From the NCBI RefSeq assembly GCF_030227225.1, contig NZ_JASPHQ010000006.1, forward strand, positions 1 through 64,000: DNA of 64,000 nt, given 5' to 3'. The notes beneath the pieces were generated by a model that was given only the letters and a program-made list of their open reading frames with translations, was not told the DNA's origin and did no database searches. Position 1 is the first letter of the stretch. Every line of letters begins with the position of its first letter. A program made the translations under genes and the position numbers. Positions 31,311-40,839 of this stretch are shown piece by piece. Source of the stretch: Corynebacterium rhinophilum. Its GTDB lineage: Bacteria; Actinomycetota; Actinomycetes; Mycobacteriales; Mycobacteriaceae.

Positions 31311-32978
31311 ATGACTACGCAGCCATCCGATGTTGAAATCGCACAAGCCCATAACCTGCAGCCGATTGCGGAAATCGCAGACAAAGCAGGCATCCCCGAA
31401 GATGCAGTAATTCCTTTTGGTACCACAAAAGCCAAGGTGGATATCACTAAGGTGGACTACGCCAAGGATAAGCGCGGCAAGCTCGTGTTGGTGACAGGAG
31501 TGTCCCCAACACCTGCCGGGGAAGGAAAATCTACGGTGCTTATCGGCTTGACCGATGCGCTGGATCAGATCGGGAAGAAGGCCATCGTGGCGCTCCGTGA
31601 GCCATCCCAAGGCCCGGTAATGGGTATCAAGGGTGGTGCTGCGGGCGGCGGCTACGCCCAGATTGTGCCGATGGAGGATATCAACCTGCACTTCACCGGT
31701 GACTTCCACGCCATTGCCGCGGCTACGAATACGCTTGCGGCCATCATCGACAATCACATTCACCAGGGTAACCAGCTGGGCATCGACCCGCGCCGCGTGA
31801 CGTGGCAGCGCTGCGTTGACGTGAACGACCGCGCATTGCGCAATGTGGTGACCGGCCTCGGCGGATCGGCACACGGCGTGCCGGCAGAAACGGGCTTTAC
31901 CATTACAGCGGCCTCCGAGATCATGGCGATTTTGTGCTTGGCGACGAGCCTCGAAGACCTCAAGCAGCGGCTCGGCGATATTACCGTCGGGTTCACCTAT
32001 GACCAGCGGCCGGTGACCGCGCGCGAGCTCGATGCGGAAGGCGCGCTGACCGCGCTGATGCGCGATGCCTTGAACCCGAACCTCGTGCAAACCCTCGGCG
32101 GGGTGCCCGCACTCGTGCACGGTGGCCCCTTCGCCAATATCGCGCACGGCTGCAACTCCTTGCTGGCGACGCAGACTGCCCTGCAATTCGGCGATATCGT
32201 GCTGTCTGAGGCCGGCTTCGGCGCGGATCTCGGCGGCGAGAAGTTTATGGATATCAAGTCCCGGTTTGGTGACCTAGACGTGGCTGGCGCAGTGGTCGTG
32301 GCGACGATCCGCTCGCAGAAGTACAACGGGGGCGTTGCCAAGGATAAGCTCACCGAGGAAAATGTTGAGGCTCTGCAGAAGGGCATCGTCAACCTCGAGC
32401 GCCACGTAGAAAACCTGCGCAAGTTTGGTATCAAGCCCGTTGTCGCGCTGAACCTCTTCTGGTCCGATACGGAGGCGGAGCGCCAGTTCATGCGCGATTG
32501 GGCCAAGGACTTCGGCGTGGCCTTGGAAGAGGCCAACGTCTGGGCCGAAGGCGGAGCGGGAGCGACGAAGCTGGCCGAGACCTTGCTGGAGAACCTCGAG
32601 GGCGGCGCGCAGCAGCTCTATGATCCTGAAGAAGGCATCGAGGCCTCCATCGAGACCATCGCCCGCGAGATCTACCGCGCGGATCGCGTGGAATACGGCT
32701 CCAAGGCTGTGAAGGACTTGCAGTACATTAAGGACAATGGCTGGGATAAATTACCCGTGGTCATTTCCAAGACGCAGTATTCCTTCTCGGATGAAGCAAC
32801 CGCATTGGGCACTCCGGAAGGCCACACGTTGCACGTGCGCGAGCTACTGCCGCGCACCGGTTCCGGGTTTATCGTGGTGCTTACCGGCAACGTGATGACC
32901 ATGCCGGGCCTGCCCAAGAAGCCGGCGGCCAATAATATCGACGTCGCCGCCGATGGCACGGTATCCGGACTGTTCTAA
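31311..32978 (+). CDS. fhs: Formate--tetrahydrofolate ligase
   Basis: The enzyme makes 10-formyl-THF from formate, THF and ATP, feeding one-carbon units to purine and fMet synthesis. The 555-aa protein has the ATP loop SPTPAGEGKSTVLIGLTDAL and GPVMGIKGGAAGGGYAQIVP, and later VVALNLFWSDTEAE. Length and motifs are standard for the monofunctional bacterial enzyme. ATG 31284 would add nine residues, but the leaderless spacing favours 31311. A RecB-like gene converges from the right, 6 bp from its stop. Confidence 0.96.
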   Translation: MTTQPSDVEIAQAHNLQPIAEIADKAGIPEDAVIPFGTTKAKVDITKVDYAKDKRGKLVLVTGVSPTPAGEGKSTVLIGLTDALDQIGKKAIVALREPSQGPVMGIKGGAAGGGYAQIVPMEDINLHFTGDFHAIAAATNTLAAIIDNHIHQGNQLGIDPRRVTWQRCVDVNDRALRNVVTGLGGSAHGVPAETGFTITAASEIMAILCLATSLEDLKQRLGDITVGFTYDQRPVTARELDAEGALTALMRDALNPNLVQTLGGVPALVHGGPFANIAHGCNSLLATQTALQFGDIVLSEAGFGADLGGEKFMDIKSRFGDLDVAGAVVVATIRSQKYNGGVAKDKLTEENVEALQKGIVNLERHVENLRKFGIKPVVALNLFWSDTEAERQFMRDWAKDFGVALEEANVWAEGGAGATKLAETLLENLEGGAQQLYDPEEGIEASIETIAREIYRADRVEYGSKAVKDLQYIKDNGWDKLPVVISKTQYSFSDEATALGTPEGHTLHVRELLPRTGSGFIVVLTGNVMTMPGLPKKPAANNIDVAADGTVSGLF

Positions 32979-32984
32979 AAGGAG

Positions 32985-33806
32985 TTAATCCGCCGCGGAG
33001 CCCGGCCAACCCGGGTACTCCGGCGGCGTGCCGCCAAATTCGGGGCAGATCGCCTGATGCGCGCACCAATTACAGAGCTTGGAGCGTTTCGGGCGAAAAT
33101 CCCCGGCGCGCCCATCTGCCTCAATCTTGGCCCACAGCTGGCCTAGGTCGCGCTCGAAGTATTCGAGTTCCTCCTGGGTAGGGGCTAAAAACATCGAATC
33201 CAGCACCTTTAGATACATCAGCCGTAGCTGGTGGGGGATTGTTCCCAACAGGCGCCAATACACTAGGGCATAAAACCGCATCTGGAATTGGGCGCTGTGG
33301 GAAAAGCGCGGTGCTGGTTTCTTGCCCGTTTTATAATCCACGACGCGCACCTCGCCGGTGGGGGCGCGGTCCACGCGGTCAATAAACCCGCGCACGGGCA
33401 CGCCGTTGGGCAGAACCGTGTTGACATACATCTCGGTTTCTTGGCAGTCGAAGCCCTGCGGGTTTTCCATCTGGAAATAGCCTTTGAGCAGTTCGCGGGC
33501 GGCGACGAAGAAATCATACGTCTCGTCTTCGGGCACGAGCTCGAGCAATTCAGCGTCCTGTTCCGTCATCGCTGCCCAGCTTGGCTTAATCATCTTTACT
33601 GCGGCTGGGTAAGTGCGCTCTTCGCGCGGGAGTTTATGCGTTTCTTCTAGGACCGCGTGGACCAAGGTGCCCTTAACTTGGGCGATGGTCTTGGGCTCGG
33701 GAATCTTGTCGATGGCCCGAAAACGGTAGAGCAGAGGGCACTGCTGGTAGTCGGAGGCGCGCGAGGGCGACAGGGCAAGAGGGCGGGGAGTAGATGAAGT
33801 AGCCAT
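32985..33806 (-). CDS. RecB-like PD-(D/E)XK exonuclease with Fe-S cysteines
   Basis: The 273-aa protein is a single-domain relative of the RecB/AddB C-terminal nuclease and Cas4. It shows LSPSRASDYQQCPLLYRFRA, the nuclease core RGFIDRVDRAP and VRVVDYKTGKKPAPRFS (catalytic Asp and Lys), and a C-terminal CNWCAHQAICPEF. The first Cys (about residue 22) with the three C-terminal Cys fit a [4Fe-4S] cluster as in AddB and Cas4. No CRISPR array or cas gene is nearby, and actinobacteria commonly carry such a gene alone, so a general DNA-repair role is likely. Confidence 0.9.
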   Translation of the reverse strand: MATSSTPRPLALSPSRASDYQQCPLLYRFRAIDKIPEPKTIAQVKGTLVHAVLEETHKLPREERTYPAAVKMIKPSWAAMTEQDAELLELVPEDETYDFFVAARELLKGYFQMENPQGFDCQETEMYVNTVLPNGVPVRGFIDRVDRAPTGEVRVVDYKTGKKPAPRFSHSAQFQMRFYALVYWRLLGTIPHQLRLMYLKVLDSMFLAPTQEELEYFERDLGQLWAKIEADGRAGDFRPKRSKLCNWCAHQAICPEFGGTPPEYPGWPGSAAD

Positions 33807-33852
33807 GGTGTACCTAGCCTATCGCCGATAGTTTCGTGGCAAGCTAGAAGGT

Positions 33853-35106
33853 ATGAGTTATACCGATAAGTTCCTTGATTTCTTGGCGGCTTCGCCGTCG
33901 TCGTACCACGCCGCGCATGAGGTAGCGCGCCAGCTGCAAGAATTCGGTTTCCAGGTCCAGGATGAGCGCGAGGACTGGTCGGCGGCACCGGGCGGGCACG
34001 TGATGGTCCGCGGCGGCGCGGTTGCCGCGTGGTACGTGCCGGAAGGCGCCGATAAAAACTCCGGTTTCCGCGTTATCGGTTCGCATACTGATTCGCCGGG
34101 GCTGGCGCTTAAGCCCACGCCCGATTTTTCTGCTGCAGGCTGGCAGCAGGTCGCGGTAGAAATCTACGGCGGCGCCTTGCTGCACACGTGGTTTGACCGC
34201 GAACTTACCGTCGCCGGCCAAGTTGTGACCACGGATGGGCGCCAGCACTTGGTGAATACGGGCCCAGTTCTGCGCCTTCCTTCGTTAGCTATCCACCTGT
34301 ACCGCAAGGATGAGTTCAAACCGGACCGGCAAAAGCACATGCAGCCGGTCCTGACGGTGGGCGATGAAGATGCGTCGATCCTGCAGGTGGTGGGGGAGCA
34401 GGCGGGCATCGCCAAGCAGGATATTGCTTCCTTCAACCTGATTACGGCCGATGCCGCCCGAGGCGCGGTCTTTGGCGCGGGCGAAAAGTTTATCGCGGCT
34501 GGCCGCATGGATAACCTGTCTTCGGTGCACGCCTCGCTCGAGGCTATGCAAAGCGCTGCGCAGGACTATGACGGCTCAGATATTTTGGTCATGATGGCCT
34601 TTGACCACGAGGAAGTGGGCTCGAGCTCCCGCTATGGTGCCGCCGGGCCCATCCTGCAGGACGTGTTGACCCGCACTGCCCGCGCGCTGGGGGCCAATGA
34701 GGAAGAGCGATTCCAGATGTTCGCCCGCTCAAGCTGCGTGTCTGCCGATGCCGCGCACTCGGTGCACCCCAATTACACGGATAAGCACGATCCCACCCAC
34801 CAGCCGATCATTGGGCAGGGCCCAGTGACCAAGATCAATGGCAACCAGCGCTATGCCTCCGATGCGCAGACGATCGCGTTGTGGGAGACCGCGTGTGCCA
34901 CGGCTGGGGTTCCGGTGCAGCGTTTCGTGGGCAATAACGATGTACCGTGCGGATCGACCATCGGCCCCATTACCGCAACGCGGCTGGGCATCGACACCGT
35001 CGATGTGGGCGTGCCGATGCTATCGATGCACTCCGCGCGCGAGATGGTGGGCGAGCAGGACCAAATATGGCTCTCGCGGGCACTTGAGGCATACTTGAAG
35101 GGTTAG
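33853..35106 (+). CDS. M18 family aminopeptidase
   Basis: This 417-aa di-zinc aminopeptidase carries the M18 hallmarks: SPSSYHAAHEVARQLQEFGF, VIGSHTDSPGLALKPTPDF (His and Asp ligands), AAGRMDNLSSVHASLEAM, AFDHEEVGSSSRYGA (catalytic Glu) and a C-terminal VGVPMLSMHSAREMVGEQD (His ligand). It should release N-terminal residues, preferably acidic, in the cytoplasm. GAAGG precedes the ATG. It is divergent from the RecB-like gene and lies 28 bp before trmI. Confidence 0.93.
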   Translation: MSYTDKFLDFLAASPSSYHAAHEVARQLQEFGFQVQDEREDWSAAPGGHVMVRGGAVAAWYVPEGADKNSGFRVIGSHTDSPGLALKPTPDFSAAGWQQVAVEIYGGALLHTWFDRELTVAGQVVTTDGRQHLVNTGPVLRLPSLAIHLYRKDEFKPDRQKHMQPVLTVGDEDASILQVVGEQAGIAKQDIASFNLITADAARGAVFGAGEKFIAAGRMDNLSSVHASLEAMQSAAQDYDGSDILVMMAFDHEEVGSSSRYGAAGPILQDVLTRTARALGANEEERFQMFARSSCVSADAAHSVHPNYTDKHDPTHQPIIGQGPVTKINGNQRYASDAQTIALWETACATAGVPVQRFVGNNDVPCGSTIGPITATRLGIDTVDVGVPMLSMHSAREMVGEQDQIWLSRALEAYLKG

Positions 35107-35134
35107 TTCCCACAACCTCGAGGAGTTTTGCGGC

Positions 35135-35971
35135 ATGGCTTATTCTGGCCCCTTTTCCTATGGCGACCGCGTGCAGCTGACGGACGCCAAGCGTCGCCAC
35201 TACACGGTCATTTTGAAAGAAGGAGGCCAGTTTCATTCCCATAAAGGCATAATCAACCACGATGACATCGTGGGGATGGATGAAGGTTCCGTCATCGAGT
35301 CCACCTTGGGCTCGTCCTTCCTGCTCTTCCGCCACCTCATGGTGGATCACGTCCTCTCGATGCCGCGCGGCGCCGCCGTTATTTATCCCAAGGACGCCGC
35401 ACAGATTTTGGTCGAGGGCGATATTTTCATGGGCGCCCGCGTGCTTGAGGCTGGTGCGGGCTCCGGTGCCTTGTCGATGTCCCTCCTGCGCGCCGTGGGC
35501 CCCGAAGGCCACGTCTATTCCTACGAAATCCGTGAGGATCACTTGGAGTATGCGGTCGATAATGTCGAGGAATACTTTGGCAGCCGCCCCGAGTGGTGGT
35601 CGCCGCGCCTGGGGGATCTTGGCGATGTCACAGCCGAGGACCTAGGCGGCCCCGTTGACCGCATCATCTTGGACATGCTTGAGCCCTGGGAGAACTTGGA
35701 GACCGTACGCGATCTGTTGATCCCTGGCGGCGTGTTCATGACCTATGTGGCAACGGTCCCGCAGCTGATGAAGGTCATGGAGGGCATCCGCGAGCTGCAA
35801 TGCTTTACCGAGCCGAAGGCGTGGGAATCCCTGGTGCGTGAGTGGAAAGTAGAAGGCCTAGCCACCCGCCCGGAGCACCGCATGAACGCGCACACCGCAT
35901 TCCTTATTTGGACCAGGCGGCTTGCCGATGGCGTCACCCCGCCGCGCCCCCAGCGCCGCGCCCGCAAATAA
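35135..35971 (+). CDS. trmI: tRNA (adenine(58)-N1)-methyltransferase TrmI
   Basis: The SAM-dependent enzyme methylates A58 (and in some bacteria A57) in the T-loop of tRNAs. It has the N-terminal GPFSYGDRVQLTDAKRRHYT domain, PRGAAVIYPKDAAQILVEGD and the Rossmann motif VLEAGAGSGALSMSLLRAVG, followed by DRIILDMLEPWENLE. The 278-aa length is typical. In Actinobacteria this gene routinely precedes the proteasome-type ATPase, as here. Confidence 0.94.
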   Translation: MAYSGPFSYGDRVQLTDAKRRHYTVILKEGGQFHSHKGIINHDDIVGMDEGSVIESTLGSSFLLFRHLMVDHVLSMPRGAAVIYPKDAAQILVEGDIFMGARVLEAGAGSGALSMSLLRAVGPEGHVYSYEIREDHLEYAVDNVEEYFGSRPEWWSPRLGDLGDVTAEDLGGPVDRIILDMLEPWENLETVRDLLIPGGVFMTYVATVPQLMKVMEGIRELQCFTEPKAWESLVREWKVEGLATRPEHRMNAHTAFLIWTRRLADGVTPPRPQRRARK

Positions 35972-36040
35972 GGTGCACAGTTTTAAGTACACGGATGTAA
36001 TTAATTACTAAAGTGGCCTCGCTCATACCTTTTCGCGCGT

Positions 36041-36046
36041 TAAAGT
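36041..36046 (+). promoter_or_regulatory. -10 element, leaderless ARC start
   Basis: TAAAGT lies exactly 7 nt before ATG 36054. Confidence 0.55.
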
Positions 36047-36053
36047 GGTGTGC

Positions 36054-37634
36054 ATGGATGAAGCCACGGATAATAAGCGGCAACTCAGCCAGCTTGCTGC
36101 GCGCAATCAAAAGCTGGTGGAGCTATTACAGAAATCGCGCGCCGAGCTTGAGCAGTTATTTGCTGAGGTCAATGCACTTGCAGAGCCTGCCTCTACCTAT
36201 GGCGTCTTTTTGGCCTACTCGCCGCACCAAAGCGAGGTAGGCACCACGGCGGAGGTGTATACCAACGGCCGCGTCATGCAGCTCAAGGTCTCTCCCAACG
36301 TGGAGCCGGGAAGCCTGCAGGTGGGCCAACAGGTGCGGTTGGGAGATGGCTTCGTGGTCGTTGAAGGCTGCGCCCCCACGAGCACCGGCGAGCTTGCCAC
36401 CGTGGTCGAGCGCTTGGACCAGCGCCGGGCAGTCGTGGCTAATTCCGCGGGGGATAACCGCGTCGTTCTCCTCGCACAAGCGCTGCAAGAAAGCGTGCGC
36501 GCGGGCGAGGTCGTGCTGTTAGACACCAAGGCCTCCGTGGCCGTGGAAAAGGTGGATCAAGCAGAGGTATCCCAGCTCTCGCTGGAGGAAGTGCCAGATG
36601 TGCGCTACGAGGATATCGGCGGCCTAGACGAGCAAATTTCGCAGATCCGTGATTCCGTCGAGCTGCCCTTTATCCACCCAGAGCTCTACAGGGAATATGG
36701 CCTGCAACCACCCAAGGGCGTATTGCTTTATGGCCCACCCGGCTGCGGAAAGACGCTTATTGCTAAAGCAGTGGCGAACTCTTTGTCTACCCAAATGGGG
36801 GGAGACGGATCCAGCTACTTCCTCAATGTTAAGGGCCCAGAGCTGCTGAATAAGTACGTCGGCGAAACAGAACGCCGCATCCGGCTGATCTTTGAGCGCG
36901 CCCGCGAGCTCGCCCAGGCCAGCGCGGATCGCCCGGTGGTCATCTTCTTTGATGAGATGGAATCCATTTTCCGCACCCGCGGATCCGGGGTCTCGTCCGA
37001 TATGGAAACCACCGTCGTTCCACAGCTGCTAACGGAGCTCGACGGCGTGGAGGGCCTCAGCAATGTGGTCATCATCGGCGCCACCAATAGGGAAGAGCTC
37101 ATTGACCCCGCCATCATGCGCCCGGGTCGGCTGGATATGAAGGTGCGCATCAACCGCCCCACCAAGCGCGGTGCGCGGGAGATTTTCGCCCGCCACTTCG
37201 ATCCGTCCATTCCACATGTGGGTGATATTGACGAGCTCATTGGCGATGCCGTGGATGAGCTGTATAGCGATAGGCCGTTTGCGCAGCTGCACTTTAGCAA
37301 TGGGCAGCGCCAGGTCCTGCACTACCGGGATTTCGTCTCTGGCGCGATGATTGCCAATATTTTGGCCCGGGCTAAAAAGCTGGCCATCAAGGAAGCTTTA
37401 TCGCACCACGGGGCGGAGCGCGCCGTGGAGGAAGGCACTGGGGGCGTTGAAGGGGGCATCGGCAAGCAGCACCTGCGCGCAGCCATCGCCGCTGAGCAGG
37501 AGGAATCGGAATACATGCCCACCTCAACCAACCCCGAGGAATGGAGCAAGATTGTCTCCACGGATCACAGCGGTTCGCGCGTGACCAGTGTGGAACTTTT
37601 AAGCGGAAGGAGCTGTACGTGGCCCGCGTGCTAG
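36054..37634 (+). CDS. arc: AAA+ proteasome-type ATPase ARC (Mpa-like)
   Basis: ARC is the hexameric AAA+ unfoldase that recognises Pup-tagged proteins. Residues about 5-45 form the Pup-binding coiled coil ([20 protein letters not shown]). OB domains span about 46-180. The AAA module shows Walker A GPPGCGKT (227-234), Walker [11 protein letters not shown] and the arginine-finger region RPGRLDMKV. The C-terminus ends [14 protein letters not shown] and lacks the GQYL tail that docks Mpa on the 20S core, as expected where no 20S genes exist. Corynebacterial ARC is known to disassemble pupylated ferritin. It overlaps dop by 16 bp. Confidence 0.95.
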   Translation: MDEATDNKRQLSQLAARNQKLVELLQKSRAELEQLFAEVNALAEPASTYGVFLAYSPHQSEVGTTAEVYTNGRVMQLKVSPNVEPGSLQVGQQVRLGDGFVVVEGCAPTSTGELATVVERLDQRRAVVANSAGDNRVVLLAQALQESVRAGEVVLLDTKASVAVEKVDQAEVSQLSLEEVPDVRYEDIGGLDEQISQIRDSVELPFIHPELYREYGLQPPKGVLLYGPPGCGKTLIAKAVANSLSTQMGGDGSSYFLNVKGPELLNKYVGETERRIRLIFERARELAQASADRPVVIFFDEMESIFRTRGSGVSSDMETTVVPQLLTELDGVEGLSNVVIIGATNREELIDPAIMRPGRLDMKVRINRPTKRGAREIFARHFDPSIPHVGDIDELIGDAVDELYSDRPFAQLHFSNGQRQVLHYRDFVSGAMIANILARAKKLAIKEALSHHGAERAVEEGTGGVEGGIGKQHLRAAIAAEQEESEYMPTSTNPEEWSKIVSTDHSGSRVTSVELLSGRSCTWPAC

Positions 37635-39163
37635 GAACGGAAACGGAATACGGTATTTCTACGCCGGATTCGCCGGAGGAATCCCCAATCATTACCTCGA
37701 CCCATGCGGTTGTGGCCTATGCCGCGCTGTATACGGGGGCGCGTTCGCGCTGGGATTTTGCGGAGGAACACCCCTTGCGGGACTCGCGCGGTTTCGATCT
37801 CAAGCGCTACGATACGGTTCCCGTGGTAGACCCCAATGCGGTGGGGGTAGCCAATGTTGTCACCCCGAGCGGGGCGCGGTTTTATGTGGACCACGCCCAC
37901 CCCGAGTATTCGGCTCCGGAGTGCACGAATGCTTGGGACGCAACGCTCTATGATGCCGCCGGCGATTTCACACTGCTGCAGGCCCGGGATGCCGTCGCGG
38001 AGCTAGCAGCACAGGGAAAGTCCGTCTTGGCGGACCGGCTGCCGTGCCCGCCGCTACGGTTGTATAAAAACAACGTCGATGGCAAGGGTGCCAGCTACGG
38101 TTCGCATGAAAATTATCAGTATGCCCGCAGCACCGATTTTTCGGTCATGGCCCAGGCGCTGATCCCCTTCTTCGTGGCCCGGCAGGTCGTCATTGGTGCT
38201 GGGCGCATGGGGCGCGGCGAGTTTGGGGAGGAACCGGGGTTCCAGATTTCCCAGCGTGCGGATTATATGGAGCAAGAAATTTCTCTGGAAACCACCCTCA
38301 ATCGCGGCATTATCAATACCCGCGATGAGCCCCATGCCATCCACGATGATTTTGGCCGCCTGCACGTCATCATTGGCGATGCGAATATGTCGCAGACCTC
38401 GACGCTGCTGAAATTGGGCATGACCTCGCTGGTGCTCGATGCCATTGAGGCGGGCACAGACTTTAGCGATCTGCGTTTGGCCGATGCCGTCGCGGAGGTT
38501 CCCCTGGTAAGCCGCGATCTTGAATTGCGCCACCGGCTCACGCTTGCCGATGGCCGCACGCTCACCGCCCTCGAGCTGCTCAACGAATACCGCCGCCGCC
38601 TGCAGCCGGAGACCGACGCCGATCGCAAGGTGCTGGCGGCCTGGGACGAGGCAGTAGAGCTGCTTGCCGATGACCCCCTCAAGGCCTCCCACCTCCTAGA
38701 TTGGGTGGCCAAGTACCGGTTGATCAAAAGCTACCTGGACCGCGGCATTGCCCCAGATGATCCCAAGCTGCGCCTCATCGACTTGCAATACGCGGAAATC
38801 GATCCGGAGAAGTCGCTGCACCATGCGCTGGTGCGCAAGGGCCAGATGCGCCAGCTCTTTAGCGCCGAAGATTTGCACCGCGCTGCGGCCGAGCCGCCCG
38901 CTGATACGCGGGCATATTTCCGCGGGCGCATAACGCAGAAATTCGGCGAAGATATCATCGCTGCCAGCTGGCAAAGCCTCACCCTGCGCCGTGGTGATAA
39001 GGACGGACACGCCCGAAACGGAGTCTGGGCCACCGTGGCCATGGATGATGCCCGCGGGCTCACCCGCGCGGACTGCGAAGACATCATCGATGGCGCAAGC
39101 AGCGTAGAAGAGTTGCTCGAAGGCCTTGCTGCCATCGGTATCCAGCCCGAGTATCGTAAGTAA
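37619..39163 (+). CDS. dop: Pup deamidase/depupylase Dop
   Basis: Dop converts the C-terminal Gln of Pup to Glu and removes Pup from substrates. The fold is glutamine-synthetase-like. The N-terminal metal/ATP motif is [14 protein letters not shown], followed by [40 protein letters not shown] and [23 protein letters not shown] 37619 is chosen because homologues begin VxRVxGTExEYG and GGAAGGA lies just upstream; it overlaps the 3' end of ARC. The 514-aa length is normal. Pup and PafA follow. Confidence 0.96.
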   Translation: MARVLGTETEYGISTPDSPEESPIITSTHAVVAYAALYTGARSRWDFAEEHPLRDSRGFDLKRYDTVPVVDPNAVGVANVVTPSGARFYVDHAHPEYSAPECTNAWDATLYDAAGDFTLLQARDAVAELAAQGKSVLADRLPCPPLRLYKNNVDGKGASYGSHENYQYARSTDFSVMAQALIPFFVARQVVIGAGRMGRGEFGEEPGFQISQRADYMEQEISLETTLNRGIINTRDEPHAIHDDFGRLHVIIGDANMSQTSTLLKLGMTSLVLDAIEAGTDFSDLRLADAVAEVPLVSRDLELRHRLTLADGRTLTALELLNEYRRRLQPETDADRKVLAAWDEAVELLADDPLKASHLLDWVAKYRLIKSYLDRGIAPDDPKLRLIDLQYAEIDPEKSLHHALVRKGQMRQLFSAEDLHRAAAEPPADTRAYFRGRITQKFGEDIIAASWQSLTLRRGDKDGHARNGVWATVAMDDARGLTRADCEDIIDGASSVEELLEGLAAIGIQPEYRK

Positions 39164-39194
39164 TGATCACCTAATACGACGAAAGGATGACATC

Positions 39195-39386
39195 GTGTCC
39201 AATTCGAATCGCCAGGTCACTAGCAATAACGGGGGAAATGACCCCGAGTCAGAGGAAGAATTTACCGCAACCCAGCTCAATATCAACACCTCTGGCACCG
39301 ATGACCTGCTAGATGAGATCGATGGCCTGCTAGAAAATAACGCGGAAGAATTCGTCCGCTCCTACGTCCAAAAGGGCGGACAGTAG
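39195..39386 (+). CDS. pup: Prokaryotic ubiquitin-like protein Pup
   Basis: The 63-aa intrinsically disordered protein tag is attached via its C-terminal residue to substrate lysines. It starts at GTG 39195 behind GAAAGGATG and ends in EEFVRSYVQKGGQ. The terminal Gln means Dop must deamidate it before PafA can ligate it. The helix-forming central segment TDDLLDEIDGLLENNAEEF binds the ARC coiled coil. pafA starts 2 bp after its stop. Confidence 0.97.
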   Translation: MSNSNRQVTSNNGGNDPESEEEFTATQLNINTSGTDDLLDEIDGLLENNAEEFVRSYVQKGGQ

Positions 39387-39388
39387 GC

Positions 39389-40804
39389 GTGGAATCCACC
39401 CGTCCCGTTTTTGCTCGGCGCATCATGGGTATCGAGACCGAATATGGCCTGTCCACGGCGACGCCGAAGAGCCAGCGGGCATTAAGCCCGGATGAGGTTG
39501 CGCGCGTGCTCTTCCGGCCGATCGTCGAAAAATACGCCTCGTCCAATATCTTCGCGACCAATGCCAGCCGCCTTTACCTCGACGTCGGCTCGCACCCAGA
39601 AGTAGCTACCGCCGAGTGCGATAGCCTTAGCCAGCTCATCGCCTATGAATGTGCCGGTGACCGGGTGATGAACCGCCTCGCGCTGCAAGCGGAAGATGCG
39701 TTGGCCGCAGAAGGAAACGAGCGGCCGGTCTACCTGTTTAAGAACAACGTGGATTCCGCCGGGCACTCCTTTGGCTGCCACGAGAATTACCTCATTAGCC
39801 GTCATATGGTGCTCAAAGATCTGGGCGTAGAGCTCTTACCCTTTTTGATTACCCGCCAACTTATCTGCGGGGCGGGAATGGTGCAGCCAGCCAAGGGCGA
39901 TCAACCCGCGCAATTCCTCTTATCCCAGCGCGCCGACCAGGTATGGGAGGGTGTCTCGTCTGCGACCACCCGTTCCCGGCCTATCATCAATACCCGCGAT
40001 GAGCCGCACGGGGATTCCAAGCGCTTCCGCCGGATGCATATCATCGTCGGCGATTCCAATATGGCAGAGCCCACCATCGCATTGAAGGTCGGCTCCACCC
40101 TGCTTATGTTAGAGATGCTGGAGGCAGGCTTCGAGCTGCCCGAGCTCGAGATCGCAGATCCAATCCACCACATTCGCACCATCGCGCGGGATCTGACTGG
40201 CTCTACGCCGCTGCCGCTTGTTAGCGGGGGAACCATTACGGCCCTAGAAGTCCAGCAGCAGCTTTGCGCGCGGGCGCGCGATTGGCTCGCTCACCGCGAA
40301 GATACCGGCACGCCCACGGCGGAATTGGAGCGTGTCGTTGACCTGTGGGAGCGCATCCTGCGCGCCATCGAGACCGGAGATTTCTCCGGCGTAAACCGCG
40401 AGATTGATTGGGTCATCAAGTTCGAGCTGCTCGAGCGCTACCGTTCCCGCCTAGGCGGTGACTGGGCGCATCCGAAACTTACGCAGGTTGATATGACCTA
40501 TCACGATATCCGGCCAGGGCGAGGTTTGTATGACGTGCTGCTGCGCCGCGGGATGATCGAGCGCTGGATTGAAGATGAAGACATCGAGCGTGCAGTATCG
40601 ACCGCGCCGCCGACCACGCGCGCGGCCTTGCGCGGCGCGTTCCTGACTGCCGCCGAAGACTGCGGCGCGCACGTGACCGTGGATTGGACGCGGCTGAAGG
40701 TCAACCGCCCCGAACCGCGCACCGAGGAGCTGCTGGACCCTTTTGCGTCCACCGATCCGCGCATTGAAGCATTGCTAGACTATATGCACGATAATCACGC
40801 CTAA
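39389..40804 (+). CDS. pafA: Pup--protein ligase PafA
   Basis: PafA uses ATP to activate the C-terminal Glu of Pup and join it to lysines. The 471-aa protein is homologous to Dop within the window and shares MGIETEYGLS, LYLDVGSHPEVATAECDS, LFKNNVDSAGHSFGCHENYL and [20 protein letters not shown]. It lacks the Dop loop, which fits ligase rather than depupylase. GTG start, translationally coupled to pup. Confidence 0.96.
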   Translation: MESTRPVFARRIMGIETEYGLSTATPKSQRALSPDEVARVLFRPIVEKYASSNIFATNASRLYLDVGSHPEVATAECDSLSQLIAYECAGDRVMNRLALQAEDALAAEGNERPVYLFKNNVDSAGHSFGCHENYLISRHMVLKDLGVELLPFLITRQLICGAGMVQPAKGDQPAQFLLSQRADQVWEGVSSATTRSRPIINTRDEPHGDSKRFRRMHIIVGDSNMAEPTIALKVGSTLLMLEMLEAGFELPELEIADPIHHIRTIARDLTGSTPLPLVSGGTITALEVQQQLCARARDWLAHREDTGTPTAELERVVDLWERILRAIETGDFSGVNREIDWVIKFELLERYRSRLGGDWAHPKLTQVDMTYHDIRPGRGLYDVLLRRGMIERWIEDEDIERAVSTAPPTTRAALRGAFLTAAEDCGAHVTVDWTRLKVNRPEPRTEELLDPFASTDPRIEALLDYMHDNHA

Positions 40805-40839
40805 GGCGTGCACATTGAGCACTGGGGAGAGTAGACAAC

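Noticed and set aside
32985..33806. Considered as a Cas4-like adaptation nuclease
   Set aside because: No CRISPR repeats or other cas genes are present in the window, and lone RecB-like nucleases of this type are common in Actinobacteria.
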